This document shows positions 25,703 through 34,579 of a stretch of 64,000 bases of DNA, piece by piece. The position numbers and the translations under genes were made by a program. Source of the DNA: JAAYCI01 sp964370045 (GTDB taxonomy: Bacteria; Bacillota; Clostridia; Oscillospirales; Ruminococcaceae); the NCBI GenBank assembly GCA_964370045.1, contig CAYJGZ010000015.1, positions 1 through 64,000 on the forward strand, written 5' to 3'. Within the stretch, counting starts at the first letter, position 1, and every line of letters begins with the position of its first letter. The notes beneath the pieces are model-generated. The model ran no database searches, was not told the origin of the DNA, and saw nothing but the letters and a program-made list of their open reading frames with translations.

Positions 25703-26542
25703 CTATTTTGCAACCATCGCCCTGTATACTTCGCTTTTGCTATGCCCACTACTTGCGGCCGCTTGTTTTGCGGCGACACTTGCGGAAAGGTTCTGCTCCT
25801 GCGCAAGCCTTTGTGCAAGCTCTGCCGCCTGCTCTATGCTCATTGCAGGGGTGTCTTGCGCCTGCGGCGGACAGCCTGCCACCACCAGCACAAACTCCCC
25901 CCTTGGGGTGCTTTGGGTGTATCGCTGTAGCGCCTCGCTAAGTGTTGTGACAAATATTTCCTCGTGTAGCTTTGTAAGCTCTCTGCAAACACTCATCGGC
26001 CGCTCGCCGCCGAAATACTCGCACAAATCCTCCAAAGATGTGCGCAATTTGTGCGGTGCTTCGTAAAACACCATCGTGCGCTCCTCCGCTTGCAGCTGCT
26101 GCAGGCGTTCCTTGCGTGCCCTGCGGTTTTGCGGCAAAAACCCCTCAAAGCAAAAGCGCCCCGTGGCCAGTCCACATGCGCTCAGCGCCGTTACCACAGC
26201 GCTTGCGCCGGGCACAGGCACTACCGTGATGCCCATCGCCAGCGCATCCGCCACCAGCAGCTGCCCGGGGTCGCTTATGGCAGGCGTGCCCGCATCACTG
26301 CACAGCGCACAGCTCTCCCCCTTGGATATTCTTTCTAAAATATCCGCCCCACGCTGTACTGCGTTGTGCTCGTGGTAGCTTATCAGCGGAGCTTTTATAT
26401 TTAGGTAGTTGAGCAGCTTGAGCGTCACACGGGTGTCCTCTGCGGCGATAAAGTCCGCCTTTAGCAGTGTGTTTTGCGCACGCAGTGTGATGTCCTCAAG
26501 GTTGCCTATGGGCGTTGCCACAATGTACAGTGTCCCCGACAT
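25703..26542 (-). CDS. rsmI: 16S rRNA (cytidine1402-2'-O)-methyltransferase
   Basis: 279 residues from the ATG at 26542 with AAGGAG upstream. It methylates the ribose of C1402 in the decoding centre using S-adenosylmethionine. Family motifs are all present: 'LYIVATPIGNLEDITLRA', 'AAEDTRVTLKLL', 'CALCSDAGTPAISDPG', 'VVPVPGASAVVTALSACGL', 'FCFEGFLP' and 'VFYEAPHKLRTSLEDL'. It follows the TrmN6-like methylase by 41 bases on the same strand, a common pairing in Firmicutes, so the two are probably one transcript. Confidence 0.96.
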   Translation of the reverse strand: MSGTLYIVATPIGNLEDITLRAQNTLLKADFIAAEDTRVTLKLLNYLNIKAPLISYHEHNAVQRGADILERISKGESCALCSDAGTPAISDPGQLLVADALAMGITVVPVPGASAVVTALSACGLATGRFCFEGFLPQNRRARKERLQQLQAEERTMVFYEAPHKLRTSLEDLCEYFGGERPMSVCRELTKLHEEIFVTTLSEALQRYTQSTPRGEFVLVVAGCPPQAQDTPAMSIEQAAELAQRLAQEQNLSASVAAKQAAASSGHSKSEVYRAMVAK

Positions 26543-26583
26543 GTTTTGCTCCTTTTTGTGGTGGTTTTTAGGGCAAATGTTTC

Positions 26584-27252
26584 CTAATAATGCACGGCGT
26601 CCCCCGGCGGCAGTATTATATCCGGCAGGATGTGCAAGCCCTCGCCCCCCATGCGGCGTGCATCTATTAGCGCAAGCCAAGGGGGCTTTTGTGTGCTTTT
26701 GCGCACAAGCTGCATACGCTTTGGCGCAAGGCCGTTTGCACACGCCGCCTCAAAAAATGCCGCCAAGCGCACCGCAGGCAGGCACACGCACAGGCTACCG
26801 CCCGTCTTTAGCAGGCGCTTTGCGGCGGCGCACACATCGGCGAGGTTCATGCTGTCGTCGTGGCGTGCGGTGGCACGCCCTGCGTTTGGGGAGTGCATAC
26901 CCTCGCTGAAGTAAGGGGGGTTGCTTACCACAAGGTCAAAGGAGTGGCCGCTTGAAAACTTGCGTACATCGCCGTGTACTGCCTGCACATTTTCAAGGCC
27001 TGCAAGCTTGATGCTACGCTGTAACAGCTGTATGCCCTGCGTGCGCACATCCACCCCCACAGCCCTGCCACGCAGGCCTCTATCTATAAGGCGCAAAAGT
27101 ATAGGTCCACTGCCCGTGCCAAGGTCGCAGGCACTGTGGCGCGGGTGCATTGGGCAAAAATCCGCCAGCAGCAGTGAGTCTGTTGTGATGGGAAACTCGC
27201 CCGAGGTGAAAACGGGTGTGCCGTTTTCAAAGTACTCTGTCCTAATGTCCAT
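26584..27252 (-). CDS. TrmN6-like SAM-dependent methyltransferase (tRNA1Val adenine-37 N6 type)
   Basis: 222 residues from the ATG at 27252, with a GGGGG site upstream; a longer frame to 27429 has none. 'ACDLGTGSGPILLRLIDRG' is the SAM-binding motif I and 'FDLVVSNPPYFSEG' is the NPPY motif of amino-group methylases acting on adenine. 'SGEFPITTDSLLLADF' at the N-terminus is characteristic of the YfiC/TrmN6 family. The enzyme would methylate N6 of A37 in tRNA. It is cotranscribed with rsmI. Substrate specificity is inferred from family. Confidence 0.85.
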   Translation of the reverse strand: MDIRTEYFENGTPVFTSGEFPITTDSLLLADFCPMHPRHSACDLGTGSGPILLRLIDRGLRGRAVGVDVRTQGIQLLQRSIKLAGLENVQAVHGDVRKFSSGHSFDLVVSNPPYFSEGMHSPNAGRATARHDDSMNLADVCAAAKRLLKTGGSLCVCLPAVRLAAFFEAACANGLAPKRMQLVRKSTQKPPWLALIDARRMGGEGLHILPDIILPPGDAVHY

Positions 27253-27556
27253 TTTTTGCACGTTCCCCCTGCGGCTGTTTGTGATGTGTGAAAATGTGCC
27301 TGTAATGTATATCCTACCAAAAAATAGCTCTACCGCCAAGATGTGCGGCACCGATGGCTTCACGCACCATGCAGTAGATACTTTTCCTGCCCTACAAGCG
27401 CCCATTTGAGGATTATACCACATTTTCAAACGTGTACCATGGCTGTTTTGACATTTTAGGGCGCTGCTTTATACCTGCAAAGTGTTTTGTGGTGCTTTAG
27501 TCTACTTATGCAAAAAGGCGCACTTGAACATGCCGCATCTCATTGCTTAAAAAAAC
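27253..27556. other. Divergent spacer between the methylase and pyrimidine genes
   Basis: Nothing coding is supported here. It separates the TrmN6-like gene (-) from the pyr promoter (+, 27557). Confidence 0.4.
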
Positions 27557-27585
27557 TTGCTACTTGTGCGTATTTTTGCTAAAAT
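27557..27585 (+). promoter_or_regulatory. Promoter of the pyrimidine operon
   Basis: TTGCTA (27557-27562), 17-bp spacer, TAAAAT (27580-27585) preceded by TGC. Transcription would start near 27592, about 25 bases before the leader peptide start. Confidence 0.7.
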
Positions 27586-27616
27586 TAAAAAAATGTGTAT
27601 GAAAGAGGGGAGCGCC

Positions 27617-27724
27617 ATGCCCAAGTGCTTTGCTACGTCTTACGACGGCTTTGCCTGCTACCCGATTTCTTCGGGTTTTTTACCTTTTCGTTTTTGCACA
27701 GCCCGTGTTCAGCTTTGTGCCTAA
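27617..27724 (+). CDS. Putative 35-residue pyr operon leader peptide
   Basis: ATG at 27617 with GAGGGG six bases upstream and TAA at 27722-27724. The predicted peptide starts MPKCFATSYDGFACYP and is rich in Phe and Cys because it reads through U-rich RNA. Its stop codon falls one base before the 5' arm of a terminator-like hairpin. It is likely translated for regulation, not for the product. Confidence 0.55.
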   Translation: MPKCFATSYDGFACYPISSGFLPFRFCTARVQLCA

Positions 27725-27750
27725 AGCCTGAACAAAGAGGCTGTTTTTTT
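27660..27750 (+). promoter_or_regulatory. Attenuator of the pyrimidine operon
   Basis: First, hairpin ACCCGA/TCGGGT followed by TTTTTT (27660-27681). Then a pyrimidine-rich stretch to 27695. Then two competing structures: TGTTCAG (27706-27712) with CTGAACA (27728-27734), and AGCCT (27725-27729) with AGGCT (27738-27742), the latter followed by GTTTTTTT (27743-27750). The second is a terminator shape, and the first would prevent it. The arrangement resembles E. coli pyrBI, where UTP-sensitive pausing lets a ribosome on the leader block the terminator. No PyrR-binding consensus was recognised. Confidence 0.6.
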
Positions 27751-27809
27751 ATGTCATGCGCACGCTGTTGTGCGCCGTGCCAAAAATATTTACCAAGCGG
27801 AGAATGTGT

Positions 27810-29087
27810 ATGAAATTGCTTTTCAAGGACGCTAATGTCTACTCGCACGGCAAGCTTTTTGCCGCAGATGTGCTTGTGGAAGAGGATAAAATAACGCAGG
27901 TTGGTGATATTTCCCCTGCGGATGCGCACAGAGTGGTGTACGCAAAAGGCATGGTGCTAAGCCCTGCCTTTGTGGACCTGCACGTGCACCTGCGCCAGCC
28001 CGGCTTTGAGCAAAAAGAGACTATCCAAAGCGGCACGGCCGCCGCCGCCGCAGGTGGCTTTGGCTGTGTGTGCTCCATGCCAAACCTTTCGCCCGTGCCG
28101 CACGATACAGCGGCGCTGAACGTCCAGCTTGATGCCATCCAAAAGGATGCCCTCGTGCAGGTGCTACCCTACGGTGCTATCACGGTGGACGAAAAGGGCG
28201 AGACGCTCTCGGACATTGCGGCGCTCGCTACGCTTGTGGTGGGCTTTTCGGACGATGGACGAGGGGTGCAGAGCGAGGAAATGATGCGCACCGCCATGCG
28301 TCAGGTGGCGGACGCAGGCAGCTTTATAGCCGCCCACTGCGAGGTGGACAGCCTTTTGCCCAAAAGCGGCATATGCGTGCAGGAAGACAGCGATTTTGCA
28401 CGTAAGCACGGATTTAATGGGCACTCGAACGAGAGCGAGTGGAAAGAGGTGGAGCGGGACATTCGCCTGAGCGAGGAGACGGGATGCCCCCTGCACATAT
28501 GCCACGCCTCTACGGCAAAGACGTTTGAGCTGGTGCGAAGTGCACAAAAAAAAGGCCTGCGTGTGAGCTGTGAGGTTGCGCCGCACCACCTACTGCTAAG
28601 CTGTGACGACATCACCGAGAACGACAGCCGCTTTCAGATGAACCCACCACTGCGCACGCCGCAGGATGTGGCCGCCGCTGTGGCGGCATTGGCGGATGGC
28701 ACCGCCTGCTGTGTCGCCACCGACCACGCACCGCACACCCAAAAGGAAAAGCAGTGCGGCTTTGAAAAGGGCGCAAACGGCATTGTGGGCTTGCAAACGG
28801 CATTTGCCTCCCTGTACACAGGGCTTGTGCTCAGGGGCAAAATATCGCTCGAAACGCTACTTCAGCGCATGACCGAGGGGCTGTCCTGCGTGAAAAAAAC
28901 CGCCCCCGCCCACATAGCACCGGGGCAGGACGCAACGCTTGTGCTGCTAAATCTTGACACCCCCTACACGGTGGATTCGCAAAAGTTTAAGGGCATGGGA
29001 CGCTCCACACCCTTCGAGGGCAAAACCCTGCGTGGGCAGGTACAGCTTGCACTGCAAAAGGGCAGGATAGTGCACGAAAACATGTGA
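27810..29087 (+). CDS. pyrC: Dihydroorotase
   Basis: 425 residues, class I length. It cyclises N-carbamoyl-aspartate to dihydroorotate. The metal-binding motif is 'DLHVHLRQPG' (His58, His60), then 'FSDDGRGVQ', 'HICHAST' and 'ATDHAPHTQKEK' with catalytic Asp and His. The start chosen is the ATG at 27810, with CGGAGA upstream; an ATG six bases earlier would be too close to the site. It is the first enzyme gene after the leader. pyrB (aspartate carbamoyltransferase) is not in the window, so it must be elsewhere. Confidence 0.95.
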   Translation: MKLLFKDANVYSHGKLFAADVLVEEDKITQVGDISPADAHRVVYAKGMVLSPAFVDLHVHLRQPGFEQKETIQSGTAAAAAGGFGCVCSMPNLSPVPHDTAALNVQLDAIQKDALVQVLPYGAITVDEKGETLSDIAALATLVVGFSDDGRGVQSEEMMRTAMRQVADAGSFIAAHCEVDSLLPKSGICVQEDSDFARKHGFNGHSNESEWKEVERDIRLSEETGCPLHICHASTAKTFELVRSAQKKGLRVSCEVAPHHLLLSCDDITENDSRFQMNPPLRTPQDVAAAVAALADGTACCVATDHAPHTQKEKQCGFEKGANGIVGLQTAFASLYTGLVLRGKISLETLLQRMTEGLSCVKKTAPAHIAPGQDATLVLLNLDTPYTVDSQKFKGMGRSTPFEGKTLRGQVQLALQKGRIVHENM

Positions 29088-29332
29088 GTGCACACGCAAA
29101 GTGAGTTTTGTGTGTTTGTTAATACTGCCTTATGACTAAATATTCATAACGATGTTTTAACACAATATAAGCTATATTGCCATTTTAGTTTGTTAAAACA
29201 CTTGTACTGCTCGGCAGGATTATTTTTGATATTTAACTTGATTTTATCCTAATTAAAGCATTTTTTAATACGGCACTGTGCTAAACACACACTGCCTTTC
29301 ACAAAGATATACAAGACAAGGAGGTTTTGCGT
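29088..29332 (+). other. pyrC-carA spacer with a 10-bp inverted repeat
   Basis: 245 bases. TGTTTTAACA (29153-29162) and TGTTAAAACA (29191-29200) are perfect complements enclosing AATATAagcTATATT, which can also pair, forming a long AT-rich stem. Possible operator or RNA structure; no clear promoter. Confidence 0.4.
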
Positions 29333-30439
29333 ATGATGAGGCAGAACGACAAAAAGCTGGTGTTTGAAAACGGCACCGTTTTGTACGGAAATGGCTTTGG
29401 CGCGAATGTACAAAGCGTGTGTGAGGTGGTGTTCAACACCGCAATGGTAGGCTACCAGGAGATTTTATCCGACTGCAACTACAACGAACAGATGGTGTGC
29501 ATGACCTACCCTATGATAGGCAACTACGGCATGGCGGCGGAGGACTACGAGAGCCGCACACTGCGCATAGGCGGCATGATAGTGCGTGAATACAACGACT
29601 CATTGGCAAATTTCCGTGCCGCAAAGACGCTGGGAGAGGTGATGGAGGAGCAGGGCGTGCCCGGCATTGAGGGCGTGGACACCCGCCGCATCACCCGTAT
29701 GCTGCGTGAAGAGGGCAGTATGCGTGCGATGCTGTGCGATGCGTCTTTTTCGGAAGAGCAGGCGATACAAACGATAAAAGGCACGCCTGCGCCACACTCC
29801 CAGGTAGCGGCAGTCTCCTGCAAAAAGAAGTGGTACGCACGTGCCGCAGGGGTGAAATACAACGTTGTTGCAATAGATTGTGGCATAAGAAACAGCATTA
29901 TACAGAGCCTTTTGCGCAGAGGGTGCAACGTGACCGTAGTGCCCTACGACACGACGGCGGAGCAGGTGCTTGCACTTGCGCCAAACGGCCTTGTAGTATC
30001 CAACGGCCCCGGAAACCCACAGGACGTGCCGCAGGTGAGCGAGCTTATAAAAAGCTTGCAGGGCAAGCTGCCCATATTGGGCATTTGCCTTGGGTATCAG
30101 CTAATAGCGCTTGCCAACGGCGCTACCTGTTACAAGATGAAAGCAGGGCACAGGGGTGCAAACCACCCGGTGAAAAACCTTACCGGAGGCAAGCTTGAGA
30201 TTGTGAACCAAAACCACAGCTATGTTGTGGACGAAAAAAGCCTTGAGGGCACGGGGCTCATCGTTACCCACCGCAATATTTTGGACGACACTGTGGCAGG
30301 CCTTGCAAAGCCGCAGGATATGATTTTAGGCGTACAGTTCCAGCCTGAAAGTGCAGAGCATTCACAAGATTCTGCTTATTTATACAACGATTTTGTGCAA
30401 ATGATGCAACATAACAAGGGAGGTGGCCTACATGCCTAA
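29333..30439 (+). CDS. carA: Carbamoyl phosphate synthase small subunit with His-to-Gln change in the glutaminase triad
   Basis: 368 residues from the ATG at 29333 with AAGGAGG eight bases upstream. Residues 1-165 are the CarA-specific domain ('TAMVGYQEILSDCNY', 'GVDTRRITRMLRE'); 175-365 are the class I glutaminase. The nucleophile Cys252 is present in 'LGICLGYQL', and 'SNGPGNP' and 'NQNHSYVVD' are normal. The catalytic His in the family's F-H-P-E motif is Gln337 (FQPES; codon CAG at 30341-30343). Family knowledge says this His is needed for glutamine hydrolysis, so the subunit may be glutaminase-poor and the enzyme may depend on free ammonia. The stop overlaps carB by eight bases. Confidence 0.93.
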   Translation: MMRQNDKKLVFENGTVLYGNGFGANVQSVCEVVFNTAMVGYQEILSDCNYNEQMVCMTYPMIGNYGMAAEDYESRTLRIGGMIVREYNDSLANFRAAKTLGEVMEEQGVPGIEGVDTRRITRMLREEGSMRAMLCDASFSEEQAIQTIKGTPAPHSQVAAVSCKKKWYARAAGVKYNVVAIDCGIRNSIIQSLLRRGCNVTVVPYDTTAEQVLALAPNGLVVSNGPGNPQDVPQVSELIKSLQGKLPILGICLGYQLIALANGATCYKMKAGHRGANHPVKNLTGGKLEIVNQNHSYVVDEKSLEGTGLIVTHRNILDDTVAGLAKPQDMILGVQFQPESAEHSQDSAYLYNDFVQMMQHNKGGGLHA

Positions 30440-33400
30440 ACGCACCGATATAAACAAAATTTTGGTTATAGGCTCAGGGCCTATAGTGATAGGGCAGGCA
30501 GCGGAGTTCGACTACAGCGGCACACAAGCCTGCCTTGCGCTAAAAGAAGAGGGCTACAAGGTGGTGCTCATAAACTCAAACCCTGCCACCATCATGACCG
30601 ACATTGACATAGCGGACAGGGTGTACATGGAGCCGATAACGCTGGAGTTTGTGGCACGTATCATCCGCAAGGAGCGCCCCGATGCCATCCTGCCCACGCT
30701 GGGCGGCCAGACAGGCCTTAACATGGCGATGCAGCTTGCCAAAAAGGGCATCTTGGAGGAGTGTCGGTGCGAGATTTTGGGCACGGGCTTTGACTCCATC
30801 TCAAGGGCGGAGGACAGGCAGCTTTTCAAGCAGCTGTGCGAGGAAATAGGCGAGCCGTCACTGCCCAGCTACATCGCCCACACGGTGGATGAGATACGCC
30901 AGCAGGCACACGCCATCGGCTATCCTGTGGTGCTACGCCCTGCGTTTACGCTGGGTGGCACGGGCGGTGGCTTTGTAGAAAACGACGAAGAGCTGTTTGA
31001 AATTGCCGAAACTGCGCTGCGCTCCTCCCCCGTTTCACAGGTGCTGGTGGAAAAGAGCATCAAGGGCTACAAGGAGATAGAGTTTGAGGTGATGCGGGAC
31101 AAAAACGACACCGCCATCACCATATGCAGCATGGAAAACGTCGACCCCGTGGGCATTCACACGGGCGATTCCATCGTGGTGGCACCCAGCCAGACGCTCA
31201 CCGGCTACGAGTACCAAATGCTACGTGCAGGCTCATTGCGGCTCATTCGCGCGCTGGGCATAGAGGGCGGGTGCAACGTGCAGTTTGCGCTGGACCCCTT
31301 CTCCTTTGAGTACTTCGTCATCGAGGTGAACCCCCGTGTGTCCCGCTCCTCTGCGCTTGCGTCCAAGGCGAGCGGCTACCCCATCGCAAAGGTGTCGGCG
31401 CTCATCTCGGTGGGCTACCGCTTGGATGAAATTCGCCTTGCGAACACCCCTGCATCCTTTGAGCCATCGCTGGACTATATTGTGGCAAAAATCGCAAGAT
31501 TTCCGTTCGATAAGTTCGATAAAGCGTCACGACTGCTCTCCACCCAGATGAAAGCCACAGGCGAAGTTATGGCGATAGGCAGAACATTTGAGGAGAGCCT
31601 TTTGAAGGCGGTGCGCAGCCTTGAGGTGGGCGTGTCCCACCTGCACCTGCCCAAGTTCGAGGAGCTTACCGCCGCAAAGCTGTGGGGCTATGTGCAAAAT
31701 CCAACGGACGAGCGAATTTATGCAGTGGCGGAGCTTTTGCGCCGAGGTGCGGATGCAATGCGCATTTCGGATGAGTCCAAAATGGACAGCTTTTTCATAA
31801 ACAAAATACGCCGCATTGTGGAGATGGAAAACACTCTGCGCCAAAACATAGGCGATGTGCCGCTTTTGCGCAGTGCAAAGCGCATGGGCTTTGCGGACGT
31901 GACAGTGGCGAAAATGTGGAACATGAGCGAAAACGACGTGACTGCGCTAAGAACTCAAAATTATATTCTGCCCGTTTACAAGATGATAGACACCTGTGCG
32001 TGTGAGTTTGGCAAAAGCTATGTGCCCTATTTTTACTCCACCTACGAGGACGAAAACGAGAGCATCGTCACGGATGCCGAGAAGATTCTCGTGCTGGGCG
32101 CAGGGCCTATTCGCATCGGGCAGGGCGTGGAGTTCGACTATTCCACCGTGCACGCCATCTGGGCCATTCGCAAGGCAGGGTACGAGGCCATTATCATAAA
32201 CAACAACCCCGAGACGGTCTCCACCGACTACACCATAAGCGACAAGCTCTACTTCGAGCCGCTGACGGTGGAGGATGTAATGAACGTCATAGCGCTGGAA
32301 AAGCCCAAGGGTGTGATAGTGACGCTGGGCGGACAGACCGCCATAAACCTTGCGGCGAAACTGCACGAGGCGGGCGTGCCCATAGTGGGCACGGACCAAA
32401 AAGCGATAGAGCTTGCGGAAAACAGGGACAGTTTTGAGCGCCTTTTGAAGGAGCTGAAAATTCCCCAGCCACCCGGAAAAGCTGTCACAAATATTGAGGA
32501 GGGTGCGGCCGCCGCCGAGGAAATCGGCTATCCCGTTTTGGTGCGCCCGTCCTTTGTTTTGGGCGGTCGTGCGATGCAAATTGTCAACAGCGAGACGGCA
32601 CTGCGCCACTACCTCACGCAGGCGACGCTCGCCAGTGCGGACGCACCTGTCCTGGTGGACCGCTACATCTCGGGCAAAGAGCTGGAGGTGGACGCCGTGT
32701 GCGACGGCACCGACGTGCTGATAGCAGGCATCATGGAGCATGTGGAGCGTACGGGTGTGCACTCGGGCGACTCCATGAGCGTGTACCCCACCTTCCGCAC
32801 CTCGGACAAAATCAACGATACTATAATAGATTATACCGTGCGCCTCGGCCTTGGCATAGGCATAAAAGGCCCGTTCAACATTCAGTTTATTGCGGACGAT
32901 GAGGACAATGTGTACGTCATCGAGGTGAACCCACGCTCCTCCCGCACCGTGCCGTTTATCTCCAAGACAACGGGGGTGAACCTCGCCGGGATAGCCGCAC
33001 GTGTGGCGCTAGGTCACAGCCTGAAAGAGCAGGGCTACTCCACGGGTGTTGTACCCAAAAAGAACTGCTGGTACGTGAAATATCCCGTGTTCAGCTTTGA
33101 AAAGCTGAGAGGTGCGGACACATACCTTTCCCCCGAAATGAAAAGCACGGGCGAGGCAATAGGCTACGATGCTACGCTGAACCGTGCCATGTACAAGGCG
33201 CTGAAAGCCGCAGGCCAGCGTGTGGACAACTACGGCACCGTGCTCGTGACCGTGGCGGACCGTGACAAGCAGCGTGCTTTGCCGCTGGTACGCCGTTTTT
33301 ACGAGCTGGGCTTCAACATTGAGGCGACGAGCGGCACCGCAAACTTCCTAAAGGAAAACGGTGTGCGCACACGTGTTCGCACAAAGCTGAGCTACGACAG

Positions 33401-33638
33401 CGAGGAGATACTGGACAGCCTGCGCAGTGGGCATGTGGCGTACGTGCTGAACACCCAAAACCCGGGCAGCGAGTCCAACCGAAAGGACGGCTTTCTCATC
33501 CGCAGGGCGGCGGTGGAAAACAACGTAACCGTATTCACCAGCCTTGATACCGTTGAGGTGCTATTGGACGTGCTGGAGGAAATCACGGTGGGTGTTTCCA
33601 CCATCGAGGAGTGCGACGCTTCGGCATCTGCTCAATAG
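30432..33638 (+). CDS. carB: Carbamoyl phosphate synthase large subunit
   Basis: 1,068 residues, standard length. Two homologous ATP-grasp halves: the first begins 'KILVIGSGPIVIGQAAEFDYSGTQA', the second 'KILVLGAGPIRIGQGVEFDYSTVHA'. Each has its own 'LGGQT' and '(V/I)EVNPR(V/S)SR' metal/ATP motifs. The C-terminal 130 residues form the MGS-like allosteric domain ('LGFNIEATSGTANFLKENG'). It makes carbamoyl phosphate from bicarbonate, ATP and ammonia. The ATG at 30432 has GGGAGG eight bases upstream and overlaps the carA stop, so the subunits are translationally coupled. It feeds both the pyrimidine genes and arginine synthesis (argG lies nearby). Confidence 0.98.
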   Translation: MPKRTDINKILVIGSGPIVIGQAAEFDYSGTQACLALKEEGYKVVLINSNPATIMTDIDIADRVYMEPITLEFVARIIRKERPDAILPTLGGQTGLNMAMQLAKKGILEECRCEILGTGFDSISRAEDRQLFKQLCEEIGEPSLPSYIAHTVDEIRQQAHAIGYPVVLRPAFTLGGTGGGFVENDEELFEIAETALRSSPVSQVLVEKSIKGYKEIEFEVMRDKNDTAITICSMENVDPVGIHTGDSIVVAPSQTLTGYEYQMLRAGSLRLIRALGIEGGCNVQFALDPFSFEYFVIEVNPRVSRSSALASKASGYPIAKVSALISVGYRLDEIRLANTPASFEPSLDYIVAKIARFPFDKFDKASRLLSTQMKATGEVMAIGRTFEESLLKAVRSLEVGVSHLHLPKFEELTAAKLWGYVQNPTDERIYAVAELLRRGADAMRISDESKMDSFFINKIRRIVEMENTLRQNIGDVPLLRSAKRMGFADVTVAKMWNMSENDVTALRTQNYILPVYKMIDTCACEFGKSYVPYFYSTYEDENESIVTDAEKILVLGAGPIRIGQGVEFDYSTVHAIWAIRKAGYEAIIINNNPETVSTDYTISDKLYFEPLTVEDVMNVIALEKPKGVIVTLGGQTAINLAAKLHEAGVPIVGTDQKAIELAENRDSFERLLKELKIPQPPGKAVTNIEEGAAAAEEIGYPVLVRPSFVLGGRAMQIVNSETALRHYLTQATLASADAPVLVDRYISGKELEVDAVCDGTDVLIAGIMEHVERTGVHSGDSMSVYPTFRTSDKINDTIIDYTVRLGLGIGIKGPFNIQFIADDEDNVYVIEVNPRSSRTVPFISKTTGVNLAGIAARVALGHSLKEQGYSTGVVPKKNCWYVKYPVFSFEKLRGADTYLSPEMKSTGEAIGYDATLNRAMYKALKAAGQRVDNYGTVLVTVADRDKQRALPLVRRFYELGFNIEATSGTANFLKENGVRTRVRTKLSYDSEEILDSLRSGHVAYVLNTQNPGSESNRKDGFLIRRAAVENNVTVFTSLDTVEVLLDVLEEITVGVSTIEECDASASAQ

Positions 33639-33703
33639 TAGCATAAGCTTAAAACGCAAAATATTTTGAAAGTTTTGATGTGTGTTTGCGTGAACTGCTT
33701 TTT

Positions 33704-33731
33704 TACACACTTACAGTGTGCGGTTTTTTAG
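33704..33731 (+). terminator. Weak hairpin with T-run between carB and pyrK
   Basis: CACAC-TTACA-GTGTG followed by CGGTTTTTTAG; a larger form adds CTGC/GCGG. It may reduce transcription into pyrK rather than stop it. Confidence 0.4.
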
Positions 33732-33829
33732 GGAAAATAATTCCGCAAAAAAACATAATTAAATGTGTGAATAAAGGATAGTTTAGCTAACCGCAAAACG
33801 CATAAAAGATATTCTTTCGGAGGTGAAAT

Positions 33830-34579
33830 ATGGCAGAAAACGCAATATATACCGTAAAAGAAAACACTGAAATTGCGAATAACACCTACTTGTTGCGTCT
33901 GCTTGGCCCTACGTCCGAGCTGAAGGTGCCGGGGCAGTTTGTAAACATAAAACTAAGCGGCTTTTACCTGCGTCGCCCATTTTCGGTGTGCCGCTGGGAT
34001 GCGCAGGAGATGGACGTTGTGTACAAGGTGCTGGGCAAGGGAACTTCCCGCATGACAGCACTGCAGGCGGGCGAGCAGCTGGACGTGCTCACAGGCCTTG
34101 GCAACGGCTTTGACACCGCCGCCGCCTTGGGCAAGCGCACGCTGCTCATCGGGGGCGGCGTGGGCGTGCCACCCATGTATGCAGTGGCGGCAAGCCTTGC
34201 GGCGCAGGGTGCCCCGCCTGCGGTGGTGCTGGGCTTCAAAACAAGCGATGAGGTGTTTTTTACGCAGGAGTTTGAGGCACTGGGATGCGGTGTTGCCACC
34301 GCCACGCAGGACGGTAGCTTTGGCATGAAAGGGCTTGTCACCGCGTTGATAGAGCAGCTTGAGTTTGACTACTACTTTGCGTGCGGCCCCACCGCCATGC
34401 TGCGTGCGGTGTACGAAATGTGCGAGCAAAAGGGTGCACAGGGACAGCTCAGCTTTGAGGAGCGCATGGGCTGTGGCTTTGGTGCGTGCATGGGATGCAG
34501 CTGCCACACCACAAAGGGTGCGGCCAGGGTGTGCGTGGAAGGCCCCGTATTTTCCTCACAGGAGGTGATATTCGAGTGA
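33830..34579 (+). CDS. pyrK: Dihydroorotate dehydrogenase electron-transfer subunit
   Basis: 249 residues. Ferredoxin-reductase fold: FAD motif 'GFYLRRPFSVCRW', NAD-site 'LLIGGGVGVPPMYAVA' and the C-terminal [2Fe-2S] cluster with four Cys in 'MGCGFGACMGCSCH...RVCVEGPVF'. It pairs with class 1B PyrD and passes electrons from dihydroorotate to NAD. The ATG at 33830 has CGGAGGTG upstream. The stop overlaps the GTG of pyrD by three bases (GTGA), giving coupled synthesis of the two subunits. Confidence 0.96.
   Translation: MAENAIYTVKENTEIANNTYLLRLLGPTSELKVPGQFVNIKLSGFYLRRPFSVCRWDAQEMDVVYKVLGKGTSRMTALQAGEQLDVLTGLGNGFDTAAALGKRTLLIGGGVGVPPMYAVAASLAAQGAPPAVVLGFKTSDEVFFTQEFEALGCGVATATQDGSFGMKGLVTALIEQLEFDYYFACGPTAMLRAVYEMCEQKGAQGQLSFEERMGCGFGACMGCSCHTTKGAARVCVEGPVFSSQEVIFE

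Noticed and set aside
27595..27813. Alternative 72-codon frame over the pyr leader
   Set aside because: Its start lacks a ribosome site, while the ATG at 27617 in another frame has GAGGGG at the right distance and ends at the attenuator.
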